A DNA stretch of 64,000 nt from assembly GCA_947652115.1 (NCBI GenBank), contig OX393562.1, positions 5,341,145-5,405,144 on the forward strand. The letters run 5' to 3'. Both the position numbers and the translations under genes were made by a program. The stretch is from Blastomussa wellsi. Taxonomy: Eukaryota; Cnidaria; Anthozoa; Scleractinia; Plerogyridae. The notes beneath the pieces are model-generated. The model had not been told where the DNA came from and made no database searches. It saw only the letters and a program-made list of their open reading frames with translations. This document shows, one piece after another, positions 34,201 to 47,440 of the stretch. Each line of letters opens with the position of its first letter. The stretch's first letter is position 1.

Positions 34201-35091
34201 ATTGGACTCCACTCAGTCCTGTTACCATTACGCAATATACTGGGATTGGAAAAGATTGGAAGTGCGCGGGTTAAAAATGAATCAGCACCTAGTTGTCAAC
34301 CTCACGCATAGAGATTGGCCGGACTGAAAAATAAACGTGCGTAACAATTGACGACAAGGAATGCCTATGATTATAATAAGAACGACAATTGGTGATTTTC
34401 ACGTCACGCAAGTATCACGCAAGTTTCACGCACGTAAGACATAAAATGGCTTACCATTCAATAAATTGGGTCAAGAAATTGAAATATCATGGCAGAGCAA
34501 TAAATAAAGAACTTGGCAAAGTTTAGGGGATGTACGATATTCCGAACTCGAGTCATTCGGCAAAGTGTTTCACTGAAAATTATAGTGTTTAGTATGGAGA
34601 CGCCATATGCATGTTTGAGCCCCTCTGAGCAACTCCAACATGGCGGCCGGAAACCAGTGAAAACATCTGGAGTTTACTTTGGCTCTCTCTAAACGTTTCT
34701 TCTCGTTGTTAAACTTCAAAACATTCGCATAGACACTTCCCTCGATATATCGGGTACTCAGAACTCGAAATGATAAGGCGAATCGATATTTTCGCGCACG
34801 TACCATGTTACCCAGAAACAATGCCGATGTCAGGCATTGTGAAAAATCTCAAATTAAAACTGTTCTATTTTCAAAACAAAGCCGTCTTCCGAGCTGAAAA
34901 CTGGCCAGCTGATAATGTTTGAAAATGACTTTTACCTGAGGAAGTTGAAAACTAAAAATTTTTAATTTTAGTTTTTTCTGACGTCACGTGAAAACCAAGA
35001 ATTGGACTTCAAAAGTTGAATCTCTGTTAGACCTTTTCAAAGAGGCGACTATGTTACTCGAAAATATTTGTATTGTAACAACACTGTAACA
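31254..35091. repeat. Array unit 6 (A type)
   Basis: This 3838-bp unit begins 7568 bp after unit 4. The landmark-to-landmark distance is exactly 7581; the difference is the private 13-base deletion in unit 4. Confidence 0.95.
33700..33864 (+). ncRNA. tRNA-like Pol III locus, unit 6
   Basis: GGAAGCC variant; boxes unchanged; T7 at 33858-33864. Confidence 0.6.
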
Positions 35092-38000
35092 ACAACAACA
35101 ACTTGCAATTGCGATTAGTTGGTCTCTGAGATAAACATGGTTTAGTGAAGTAAGCTTTACCGGCACTGCAAATTCAAGATACAATGCAAGGTATCACCAA
35201 GTTTAACTGAAAAAGCTGAGGCAGTGAGTTAGAGATCACGCCGGAAATCAACATTACATGCACTTGGTGGAGTTTTGTGATTTGCGACTATTTTTATCTT
35301 TGGCTGGCATGACTCCGTTAAGGTTTGAATGTAACAAAGTCGATCGCTGACAGATTATTAAGTGATCATATTACTTGCCTCTCGATCCTTAGCTTCCCAT
35401 TTCCTCCGTGAACAGCTACCAAAACAAAGTCCGCAATGTCTTCTTTCCAGGACTGAACGGGAGATAGTGCATAATAACCATCTCCAGAATCACGTGGCAG
35501 TCACCCTGTAACGCAATTGTGACAAGTTACGGTAGCGCGCAAATTCTTCTTTGAAAGAAGGGAGAAAGGGCTACTTTATTTATCTTAATAACTGAATATT
35601 TCACTTTCTTTAGCCTAAATTTATTTTCAAGTTGATTTGGCGTGTTACAATTTGGCACTTACACCATAATCAGCCGTAACACTGAAACAATCGTCTCATG
35701 ACCGAGTGCAACCGTTTCAGTATGAAAGAATATTATGGGATGTCGCTGAGTCAGTTCAACACGGCGAGGTCAACAGCGACTAGTTACACAATTCATACTA
35801 AGTCTACAAGCAATTCTTCAATTCCAAACTTCCCGCTGGCCAATCTTTGGAAGGTCGGCCACAACTCACGCCAGTATATACGCTTTAGCTAAGAATTGCT
35901 TGTAGACCTAGCTTCGCGCCTGGCTCTGTGTTTACCCCAATCACTAAGTTTTACCGCCAGCGTCGATAAACGCTCTCAGCGATCTCGGGGCAACAACGTA
36001 TCTCGGTTCTTTGAGATAAGCTAAAGACTTGCGTGTTTCCAGACTTAATGATGTCCTTCTAACAACCAGGCGGGCACAAGCATCTTAGTGAATATGTAAG
36101 CCAGTCTTCTGGCAAAAACAATTCCGAGCTGAAGGCTCGTTGGAAGGAGAGCGCCACTGACACTTTGCGCGCCAAAATAGTACGTCACAATGCTCTTTCT
36201 CTTTACGTCTATATACTCCACTGCGGGAAAACAGGTACACTAGGGGACGACAGATTGTCACCAGCTTTGGGATTGGAAAACTCCTTCCGGTTGCACGCCA
36301 ATTTCATTTTTGCGCTTTGGTTCCACCAGTTTCAGAAAACTTGATCACCCTCGCCTATAGTCACAATCATTATTTTCCTTCCCCATAACAACCTTTTTTC
36401 AACTATATTTTGCCTCACAACTGTGTTCGTTTCGGTGCACTTTCTACTGGCCATGGCTTACTCGGCCTATAGAAAACATCATCCAAACTGGAAATTCTTT
36501 CCATGGAACAGCCTGGGATGGTGCAGGGAAATTTTCCTCCCAGCCTTTCGCTCAAATTTTTCAATCGCCCTGACTCACTCGGATACGGGTTTCGTGGGAG
36601 GCACGATTTCCTCTTTCAGATTCTCAGTACGATCGAACGGGTGCCTCTGTTGGTCCAAGGTGAAGAAGTCAGAAGTGAAACAAAGGCTAACGCTTATCAC
36701 GGTCGCCGCCGCGTTAGGGCGTTCAAAACGAAAATAAAAACTAAATTACCAGTTCATCTTTATACTTTTCAAGTATCTGTAATTAAAAAAAATTAAACTG
36801 CTTTTAAAACACTTTTAAGAACCTTTCAAAAAATTCGTTTAACTATTTCTACATGGGGAATACGTCTATTATCCATGTATTCTAGCTTTGCATGCCTGAA
36901 ACTAGATGACTTAAGTTGTTGTTTCAATTTAAAGGCCACAACGAAAGTGCCGCTTTTGGCTGAGTACGTTATCGCATATCAAATGAGAGTGTAATAAAGG
37001 TTACAAAAGGACTCCAAACGAACAATAGATCGACCTGTGAAATGCACGAACTGTTAAGTTGAACAAAACGTTTTTGCAAGTATTCATCAGTTTGCGTATT
37101 CAAATTTGGACGACGTTTCTTGCAGTAAAACATTTCGTAGATTGAGCATAAACACTGAAATTTCCATGACGCTTTCTATCTCAAAAAGTGAAAATCGTCT
37201 GATTGCTGATCACTCATTGCCGGCGTTACGGGACAAAAATGTTGCGCTCTACGCTAAGCTTCGAGGCTTTAGTAAAGTGGAGTTGACAGTCTTGAAATAG
37301 GTTTCACTGTCGGCGAAAAAATGCTGCATTTCCAATCCCAAACGCACTTTAACTGAGCTCACAATCCGACTCGATCAGTGGACTTCCGGCGGAAATAAAT
37401 TATTGCAAACTTTTCAAAACCAAAGTTTTTTTGCTAGCAACCCAAGGGATTTCAGAGTTGGCCGAGTGGAATCGTGGGCGCACCGTTGATTCTGCTTGGT
37501 CAACTCGGAGTCGCGGGTTCAAATCTGCCTGCACAGGGGTATCCTTATATGGCTTGGGGGCCGGATAGCCCCTCCCCCCGTGTGGATTTGATACTGCGAC
37601 CCCTGAGTCCGTTTTTTTATTTTGAATTTTATCTATTTATTTATTTATTGATTGATTTTCGTATTAAGGACCAAAGAAAAAGCGCGCGCATGTGCAGCAC
37701 GCAAACCTTGTTATTGGACACCTTATAAAAATCGACTCCAGTAATTTGTGTCTCACAAAAATCGTCTTACAAATCCAGTAATTTGTGGCTTACAAAAAAT
37801 CGTCTTACAACTCCAGTAATTTGTGGCTTATTAAAATCGTCTTAAAAAAGTAATTTGTGGCTTAACAAAATCACCTTACAAATCCAGTATTTTGTGGCTT
37901 ACAAAATTCGTCTTACAAATCCAGTAATCACTCGATCGTATGATTACAGACTGAATTGGACTCCACTCAGTCCTGTTACCATTACGCAATATACTGGGAT

Positions 38001-38834
38001 TGGAAAAGATTGGAAGTGCGTGGGTTAAAAATGAATCAGCACCTAGTTGTCAACCTCACGCATAGAGATTGGCCGGACTGAAAAAATAAACGTGCGTAAC
38101 AATTGACGACAAGGAATGCCTATGATTATAATAAGAACGACAATTGGTGATTTTCACGTCACGCAAGTATCACGCAAGTTTCACGCACGTAAGACATAAA
38201 ATGGCTTACCATTCAATAAATTGGGTCAAGAAATTGAAATATCATGGCAGAGCAATAAATAAAGAACTTGGCAAAGTTTAGGGGATGTACGATATTCCGA
38301 ACTCGAGTCATTCGGCAAAGTGTTTCACTGAAAATTATAGTGTTTAGTATGGAGACGCCATATGCATGTTTGAGCCCCTCTGAGCAACTCCAACATGGCG
38401 GCCGGAAACCAGTGAAAACATCTGGAGTTAACTTTGGCTCTCTCAAAACGTTTCTTCTCGTTGTTAAACTTGAAAACATTCGCATAGACACTTCCCTCGA
38501 TATATCGGGTACTCAGAACTCGAAATGATAAGGCGAATCGATATTTTCGCGCACGTACCATGTTACCCAGAAACAATGCCGATGTCAGGCATTGTGAAAA
38601 ATCTCAAATTAAAACTGTTCTATTTTCAAAACAAAGCCGTCTTCCGAGCTGAAAACAGGCCAGCTGATAATGTTTGAAAATGACTTTTACCTGAGGAAGT
38701 TGAAAACTAAAAATTTTTAATTTTAGTTTTTTTCTGACGTCACGTGAAAACCAAGAATTGGACTCTCTGTTAGACCTTTTCAAAGAGGCGACTATGTTAC
38801 TCGAAAATATTTGTATTGTAACAACACTGTAACA
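35092..38834. repeat. Array unit 7 (B type)
   Basis: This 3743-bp unit is nearly identical to unit 5, including the shared deletion near 38763. It closes the second 7581-bp dimer (units 6 and 7). Confidence 0.95.
37454..37618 (+). ncRNA. tRNA-like Pol III locus, unit 7
   Basis: GGGGGCC variant; boxes unchanged; T7 at 37612-37618. Confidence 0.6.
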
Positions 38835-41800
38835 ACAACAACAACTTGCAATTGCGATTAGTTGGTCTCTGAGATAAACATGGTTTAGTGAAGTAAGCTT
38901 TACCGGCACTGCAAATTCAAGATACAATGCAAGGTATCACCAAGTTTAACTGAAAAAGCTGAGGCAGTGAGTTCGAGATCACGCCGGAAATCAACATTAC
39001 ATGCACTTGGTGGAGTTTTGTGATGTGCGACTATTTTTATCTTTGGCTGGCATGACTCCGTTAAGGTTTGAATGTAAGAAAGTCGATCGCTGACAGATTA
39101 TTAAGTGATCATATTACTTGCCTCTCGATCCTTAGCTTCCCATTTGCTCCGTGAACAGCTACCAAAACAAAGTCCGCAATGTCTTCTTTCCAGGACTGAA
39201 CGGGAGATAGTGCATAATAACCATCTCCAGAATCACGTGGCAGTCACCCTGTAACGCAATTGTGACAAGTTACGGTAGCGCGCAAATTCTTCTTTGAAAG
39301 AAGGGAGAAAGGGCTACTTTATTTATCTTAATAACTGAATATTTCACTTTCTTTAGCCTAAATTTATTTTCAAGTTGATTTGGCGTGTTACAATTTGGCA
39401 CTTACACCATAATCAGCCGTAACACTGAAACAATCGTCTCATGACCGAGTGCAACCGTTTCAGTATGAAAGAATATTATGGGATGTCGCTGAGTCAGTTC
39501 AACACGGCGAGGTCAACAGCGACTAGTTACACAATTCATACTAAGTCTACAAGCAATTCTTCAATTCCAAACTTCCCGCTGGCCAATCTTTGGAAGGTCG
39601 GCCACAACTCACGCCAGTATATACGCTTTAGCTAAGAATTGCTTGTAGACCTAGCTTCGCGCCTGGCTCTGTGTTTCCCCCAATCACTAAGTTTTACCGC
39701 CAGCGTCGATAAACGCTCTCAGCGATCTCGGGGCAACAACGTATCTCGGTTCTTTGAGATAAGCTAAAGACTTGCGTGTTTCCAGACTTAATGATGTCCT
39801 TCTAACAACCAGGCGGGCACAAGCATCTTAGTGAATATGTAAGCCAGTCTTCTGGCAAAAACAATTCCGAGCTGAAGGCTCGTTGGTAGGAGAGCGCCAC
39901 TGACACTTTGCGCGCCAAAATAGTACGTCACAATGCTCTTTCTCTTTACGTCTATATACTCCACTGCGGGAAAACAGGTACACTAGGGGACGACAGATTG
40001 TCACCAGCTTTGGGATTGGAAAACTCCTTCCGGTTGCACGCCAATTTCATTTTTGCGCTTTGGTTCCACCAGTTTCAGAAAACTTGATCACCCTCGCCTA
40101 TAGTCACAATCATTATTTTCCTTCCCCATAACAACCTTTTTTCAACTATATTTTGCCTCACAACTGTGTTCGTTTCGGTGCACTTTCTACTGGCCATGGC
40201 TTACTCGGCCTATAGAAAACATCATCCAAACTGGAAATTCTTTCCATGGAACAGCCTGGGATGGTGCAGGGAAATTTTCCTCCCAGCCTTTCGCTCAAAT
40301 TTCTCAATCGCCCTGACTCACTCGGATACGGGTTTCGTGGGAGGCACGATTTCCTCTTTCAGATTCTCAGTACGATCGAACGGGTGCCTCTGTTGGTCCA
40401 AGGTGAAGAAGTCAGAAGTGAAACAAAGGCTAACGCTTATCACGGTCGCCGCCGCGTTAGGGCGTTCAAAACGAAAATAAAAACTAAATTACCAGTTCAT
40501 CTTTATACTTTTCAAGTATCTGTAATTAAAAAAAATTAAACTGCTTTTAAAACACTTTTAAGAACCTTTCAAAAAATTCGTTTAACTATTTCTACATGGG
40601 GAATACGTCTATTATCCATGTATTCTAGCTTTGCATGCCTGAAACTAGATGACTTAAGTTGTTGTTTCAATTTAAAGGCCACAACGAAAGTGCCGCTTTT
40701 GGCTGAGTACGTTATCGCATATCAAATGAGAGTGTAATAAAGGTTACAAAAGGACTCCAAACGAACAATAGATCGACCTGTGAAATGCACGAACTGTTAA
40801 GTTGAACAAAACGTTTTTGCAAGTATTCATCAGTTTGCGTATTCAAATTTGGACGACGTTTCTTGCAGTAAAACATTTCGTAGATTGAGCATAAACACTG
40901 AAATTTCCATGACGCTTTCTATCTCAAAAAGTGAAAATCGTCTGATTGCTGATCACTCATTGCCGGCGTTACGGGACAAAAATGTTGCGCTCTACGCTAA
41001 GCTTCGAGGCTTTAGTAAAGTGGAGTTGACAGTCTTGAAATAGGTTTCACTGTCGGCGAAAAAATGCTGCATTTCCAATCCCAAACGCACTTTAACTGAG
41101 CTCACAATCCGACTCGATCAGTGGACTTCCGGCGGAAATAAATTATTGCCAACTTTTCAAAACCAAATTTTTTTGCTAGCAACCCAAGGGATTTCAGAGT
41201 TGGCCGAGTGGAATCGTGGGCGCACCGTTGATTCTGCTTGGTCAACTCGGAGTCGCGGGTTCAAATCTGCCTGCACAGGGGTATCCTTATATGGCTTGGG
41301 GGCCGGATAGCCCCTCCCCCCGTGTGGATTTGATACTGCGACCCCTGAGTCCGTTTTTTTATTTTGAATTTTATCTATTTATTTATTTATTGATTGATTT
41401 TCGTATTAAGGACCAAAGGAAAAGCGCGCGCATGTGCAGCACGCAAACCTTGTTATTGGACACCTTATAAAAATCGTCTCCAGTAGTTTGTGTCTCACAA
41501 AAATCGTCTTACAAATCCAGTAATTTGTGGCTTACAAAAAATCGTCTTACAACTCCAGTAATTTGTGGCTTATTAAACTCGTCTTAAAAAAGTAATTTGT
41601 GGCTTAACAAAATCACCTTACAAATCCAGTATTTTGTGGCTTACAAAATTCGTCTTACAAATCCAGTAATCACTCGATCGTATGATTACAGACTGAATTG
41701 GACTCCACTCAGTCCTGTTACCATTACGCAATATACTGGGATTGGAAAAGATTGGAAGTGCGCGGGTTAAAAATGAATCAGCACCTAGTTGTCAACCTCA

Positions 41801-42587
41801 CGCATAGAGATTGGCCGGACTGAAAAATAAACGTGCGTAACAATTGACGACAAGGAATGCCTATGATTATAATAAGAACGACAATTGGTGATTTTCACGT
41901 CACGCAAGTATCACGCAAGTTTCACGCACGTAAGACATAAAATGGCTTACCATTCAATAAATTGGGTCAAGAAATTGAAATATCATGGCAGAGCAATAAA
42001 TAAAGAACTTGGCAAAGTTTAGGGGATGTACGATATTCCGAACTCGAGTCATTCGGCAAAGTGTTTCACTGAAAATTATAGTGTTTAGTATGGAGACGCC
42101 ATATGCATGTTTGAGCCCCTCTGAGCAACTCCAACATGGCGGCCGGAAACCAGTGAAAACATCTGGAGTTTACTTTGGCTCTCTCTAAACGTTTCTTCTC
42201 GTTGTTAAACTTGAAAACATTCGCATAGACACTTCCCTCGATATATCGGGTACTCAGAACTCGAAATGATAAGGCGAATCGATATTTTCGCGCACGTACC
42301 ATGTTACCCAGAAACAATGCCGATGTCAGGCATTGTGAAAAATCTCAAATTAAAACTGTTCTATTTTCAAAACAAAGCCGTCTTCCGAGCTGAAAACAGG
42401 CCAGCAGATAATGTTTGAAAATGACTTTTACCTGAGGAAGTTGAAAACTAAAAATTTTTAATTTTAGTTTTTTCTGACGTCACGTGAAAACCAAGAATTG
42501 GACTTCAAAAGTTGAATCTCTGTTAGACCTTTTCAAAGAGGCGACTATGTTACTCGAAAATATTTGTATTGTAACAACACTGTAACA
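38835..42587. repeat. Array unit 8 (B/A chimera)
   Basis: This 3753-bp unit has B-like sequence through the indel near 40950 but A-like variants downstream (CTCCAGTAGTTTG near 41478, and no minus-strand 92-codon reading). It probably arose by unequal crossover or gene conversion between the classes. Confidence 0.9.
41196..41360 (+). ncRNA. tRNA-like Pol III locus, unit 8
   Basis: GGGGGCC variant although downstream sequence is A-like, which places the class switch after this locus. T7 at 41354-41360. Confidence 0.6.
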
Positions 42588-44947
42588 ACAGCAACAACTT
42601 GCAATTGCGATTAGTTGGTCTCTGAGATAAACATGGTTTAGTGAAGTAAGCTTTACCGGCACTGCAAATTCAAGATACAATGCAAGGTATCACCAAGTTT
42701 AACTGAAAAAGCTGAGGCAGTGAGTTAGAGATCACGCCGGAAATCAACATTACATGCACTTGGTGGAGTTTTGTGATGTGCGACTATTTTTATCTATGGC
42801 TGGCATGACTCCGTTAAGGTTTGAATGTAAGAAAGTCGATCGCTGACAGATTATTAAGTGATCATATTACTTGCCTCTCGATCCTTAGCTTCCCATTTCC
42901 TCCGTGAACAGCTACCAAAACAAAGTCCGCAATGTCTTCTTTCCAGGACTGAACGGGAGATAGTGCATAATAACCATCTCCAGAATCACGTGGCAGTCAC
43001 CCTGTAACGCAATTGTGACAAGTTACGGTAGCGCGCAAATTCTTCTTTGAAAGAAGGGAGAAAGGGCTACTTTATTTATCTTAATAACTGAATATTTCAC
43101 TTTCTTTAGCCTAAATTTATTTTCAAGTTGATTTGGCGTGTTACAATTTGGCACTTACACCATAATCAGCCGTAACACTGAAACAATCGTCTCATGACCG
43201 AGTGCAACCGTTTCAGTATGAAAGAATATTATGGGATGTCGCTGAGTCAGTTCAACACGGCGAGGTCAACAGCGACTAGTTACACAATTCATACTAAGTC
43301 TACAAGCAATTCTTCAATTCCAAACTTCCCGCTGGCCAATCTTTGGAAGGTCGGCCACAACTCACGCCAGTATATACGCTTTAGCTAAGAATTGCTTGTA
43401 GACCTAGCTTCGCGCCTGGCTCTGTGTTTACCCCAATCACTAAGTTTTACCGCCAGCGTCGATAAACGCTCTCAGCGATCTCGGGGCAACAACGTATCTC
43501 GGTTCTTTGAGATAAGCTAAAGACTTGCGTGTTTCCAGACTTAATGATGTCCTTCTAACAACCAGGCGGGCACAAGCATCTTAGTGAATATGTAAGCCAG
43601 TCTTCTGGCAAAAACAATTCCGAGCTGAAGGCTCGTTGGAAGGAGAGCGCCACTGACACTTTGCGCGCCAAAATAGTACGTCACAATGCTCTTTCTCTTT
43701 ACGTCTATATACTCCACTGCGGGAAAACAGGTACACTAGGGGACGACAGATTGTCACCAGCTTTGGGATTGGAAAACTCCTTCCGGTTGCACGCCAATTT
43801 CATTTTTGCGCTTTGGTTCCACCAGTTTCAGAAAACTTGATCACCCTCGCCTATAGTCACAATCATTATTTTCCTTCCCCATAACAACCTTTTTTCAACT
43901 ATATTTTGCCTCACAACTGTGTTCGTTTCGGTGCACTTTCTACTGGCCATGGCTTACTCGGCCTATAGAAAACATCATCCAAACTGGAAATTCTTTCCAT
44001 GGAACAGCCTGGGATGGTGCAGGGAAATTTTCCTCCCAGCCTTTCGCTCAAATTTCTCAATCGCCCTGACTCACTCGGATACGGGTTTCGTGGGAGGCAC
44101 GATTTCCTCTTTCAGATTCTCAGTACGATCGAACGGGTGCCTCTGTTGGTCCAAGGTGAAGAAGTCAGAAGTGAAACAAAGGCTAACGCTTATCACGGTC
44201 GCCGCCGCGTTAGGGCGTTCAAAACGAAAATAAAAACTAAATTACCAGTTCATCTTTATACTTTTCAAGTATCTGTAATTAAAAAAAATTAAACTGCTTT
44301 TAAAACACTTTTAAGAACCTTTCAAAAAATTCGTTTAACTATTTCTACATGGGGAATACGTCTATTATCCATGTATTCTAGCTTTGCATGCCTGAAACTA
44401 GATGACTTAAGTTGTTGTTTCAATTTAAAGGCCACAACGAAAGTGCCGCTTTTGGCTGAGTACGTTATCGCATATCAAATGAGAGTGTAATAAAGGTTAC
44501 AAAAGGACTCCAAACGAACAATAGATCGACCTGTGAAATGCACGAACTGTTAAGTTGACAAAACGTTTTTGCAAGTATTCATCAGTTTGCGTATTCAAAT
44601 TTGGACGACGTTTCTTGCAGTAAAACATTTCGTAGATTGAGCATAAACACTGAAATTTCCATGACGCTTTCTATCTCAAAAAGTGAAAATCGTCTGATTG
44701 CTGATCACTCATTGCCGGCGTTACGGGACAAAAATGTTGCGCTCTACGCTAAGCTTCGAGGCTTTAGTAAAGTGGAGTTGACAGTCTTGAAATAGGTTTC
44801 ACTGTCGGCGAAAAAATGCTGCATTTCCAATCCCAAACGCACTTTAACTGTTCTCACAATCCGACTCGATCAGTGGACTTCCGGCGGAAATAAATTATTG
44901 CCAACTTTTCAAAACCAAATTTTTTTGCTAGCAACCCAAGGGATTTC

Positions 44948-45112
44948 AGAGTTGGCCGAGTGGAATCGTGGGCGCACCGTTGATTCTGCTTGGTCAACTC
45001 GGAGTCGCGGGTTCAAATCTGCCTGCACAGGGGTATCCTTATATGGCTTGGGGGCCGGATAGCCCCTCCCCCCGTGTGGATTTGATACTGCGACCCCTGA
45101 GTCCGTTTTTTT
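44948..45112 (+). ncRNA. tRNA-like Pol III locus, unit 9
   Basis: GGGGGCC variant; last complete copy in the array; T7 at 45106-45112. Confidence 0.6.
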
Positions 45113-46038
45113 ATTTTGAATTTTATCTATTTATTTATTTATTGATTGATTTTCGTATTAAGGACCAAAGAAAAAGCGCGCGCATGTGCAGCACGCAAAC
45201 CTTGTTATTGGACACCTTATAAAAATCGTCTCCAGTAGTTTGTGTCTCACAAAAATCGTCTTACAAATCCAGTAATTTGTGGCTTACAAAAAATCGTCTT
45301 ACAACTCCAGTAATTTGTGGCTTATTAAACTCGTCTTAAAAAAGTAATTTGTGGCTTAACAAAATCACCTTACAAATCCAGTATTTTGTGGCTTACAAAA
45401 TTCGTCTTACAAATCCAGTAATCACTCGATCGTATGATTACAGACTGAATTGGACTCCACTCAGTCCTGTTACCATTACGCAATATACTGGGATTGGAAA
45501 AGATTGGAAGTGCGCGGGTTAAAAATGAATCAGCACCTAGTTGTCAACCTCACGCATAGAGATTGGCCGGACTGAAAAATAAACGTGCGTAACAATTGAC
45601 GACAAGGAATGCCTATGATTATAATAAGAACGACAATTGGTGATTTTCACGTCACGCAAGTATCACGCAAGTTTCACGCACGTAAGACATAAAATGGCTT
45701 ACCATTCAATAAATTGGGTCAAGAAATTGAAATATCATGGCAGAGCAATAAATAAAGAACTTGGCAAAGTTTAGGGGATGTACGATATTCCGAACTCGAG
45801 TCATTCGGCAAAGTGTTTCACTGAAAATTATAGTGTTTAGTATGGAGACGCCATATGCATGTTTGAGCCCCTCTGAGCAACTCCAACATGGCGGCCGGAA
45901 ACCAGTGAAAACATCTGGAGTTTACTTTGGCTCTCTCTAAACGTTTCTTCTCGTTGTTAAACTTGAAAACATTCGCATAGACACTTCCCTCGATATATCG
46001 GGTACTCAGAACTCGAAATGATAAGGCGAATCGATATT

Positions 46039-46102
46039 CTGCCTCGTCATCATACGCACTACGAAGTCACGTGAGAACGCACCAGCCGCCCAAGTGGTCA
46101 GT
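46039..46102. repeat. DIRS left inverted terminal repeat
   Basis: Bases 46066-46102 are a perfect inverted match of 50584-50620. The outer 27 bases match the right end only imperfectly. The outermost 38 bases are perfectly complementary to 50396-50433. Confidence 0.9.
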
Positions 46103-46277
46103 GCACTTCCCGCCTTTGCTCGAGTCGGTCAGCTCAAGTGTAATTCACGGTTGAATCGAGAAAAATTTCTCAAAATAACTGTGTTCTTAAAAAAGCATCC
46201 TTTCAGATACTTCTTAAGTCGACTGGCAGGTGTTTACAATCAAGACAGTGAAGAAAAATCTTCAACAGAGCAGAAAA

Positions 46278-47438
46278 ATGACAGAATCTGGTGAACATGG
46301 CGCGGCGCCAAACAACGGTGAGTCGGCCATCGTCGCGGCGATCAGTTCAATGAGTGAGCTTCTCGTTTCCTCTATCACTTCACTGCAGTCCACAATGAAT
46401 GAATCATTTGGTCAGATGAAGGACTCCATTGACCAACTCGTAATCGAGGAAGGTCCATCAGAGGAAAGTCTAGAAGAAAGCGAAAGACAGCCAGAAATAG
46501 CCGCCAAAACGGATCAACGATCCACACAGCAGTCAGACAAAAACCAGCAATCTGGTTCCGCTGACTTAAATAATAGTGGGGCTAAAACGCCTACAAGTAC
46601 CGAAACAACTGAGCAGAGCATAAATACTCTGATAAATCAGAGCTCTAAATCTCAGGGCGATGCTAGCGGGAAAATTGACCTGCTGTCAGGCATTGCAAAT
46701 GACCTCAAACTGAATCAACAGAAGGCTCCTGCTGTAAACGAGCAAGTAGCTAAAATTGTCCATGGCTTAATGAGAGCAAAGCTTACGGACGAGGTCTTGA
46801 CTGCGACACAGAATCGCTATAATGCACCAGAAAACTGTGAATGTCTCACAAGCACGAAAGTCAACCATCTCATCTGGGATAAATTAAAGCCAGACACGAG
46901 GTCTGCTGATATCAAGTTGCAACGAGTGCAATCTAATCTTGTGAAAGGGCTTATTCCTGTAGTTTCTATTGTTGAGAAACTTGTAGAGGCTCGGGATAAA
47001 ATTCCTAAAGATGCCTTGGATGCCCCAGAATTAATAAGAGCGGCCACTGATGCCATTGCTCTGATAGGTGCTGCTAACTTTGAGTTGAACATGCGGCGCA
47101 GAGATAACATCAAGCCCGAGCTTAACGAAGATTACAAGCACTTGTGCTCGGCTAGCGTCCCATTTACAGAATTTTCGTTTGGAGACGATACAGATTTATC
47201 CAAACAACTAAAGGATCTCGCGGAAGCGACTAAAGTCAGCAAAAAGTTAAACCCCAAAGCGACGGAGGGCCACAAAAATAGTGGATACAGAGGTTACAAG
47301 CATTCAAAGTCCAAAGGTTTTGGCTACAAGTTCTCCTCGCGCGGCCAAGGCACTCAGGCCATTAAAAGTCATTTAAACTGGAAAAGGCCCGGCCCCCCAT
47401 ACAACAAGAAGGACGAGGGGAGGAGGCCGAACAAATAG
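46278..47438 (+). CDS. DIRS gag-like protein
   Basis: The protein is 386 residues from the ATG at 46278; an open extension to 46230 precedes it but this ATG has a better context. The N-terminal 150 residues are polar, rich in Ser, Gln, Glu and Thr. A helical domain at about 150-310 (VAKIVHGLMRAKLTDEVL onward) is the likely capsid-like region. The C-terminal tail is Gly/Lys/Arg/Tyr-rich and basic and likely binds nucleic acid. It lacks CCHC knuckles, as is usual for DIRS gag. The RT frame overlaps in the -1 position at its end. Confidence 0.85.
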   Translation: MTESGEHGAAPNNGESAIVAAISSMSELLVSSITSLQSTMNESFGQMKDSIDQLVIEEGPSEESLEESERQPEIAAKTDQRSTQQSDKNQQSGSADLNNSGAKTPTSTETTEQSINTLINQSSKSQGDASGKIDLLSGIANDLKLNQQKAPAVNEQVAKIVHGLMRAKLTDEVLTATQNRYNAPENCECLTSTKVNHLIWDKLKPDTRSADIKLQRVQSNLVKGLIPVVSIVEKLVEARDKIPKDALDAPELIRAATDAIALIGAANFELNMRRRDNIKPELNEDYKHLCSASVPFTEFSFGDDTDLSKQLKDLAEATKVSKKLNPKATEGHKNSGYRGYKHSKSKGFGYKFSSRGQGTQAIKSHLNWKRPGPPYNKKDEGRRPNK

Positions 47439-47440
47439 GG

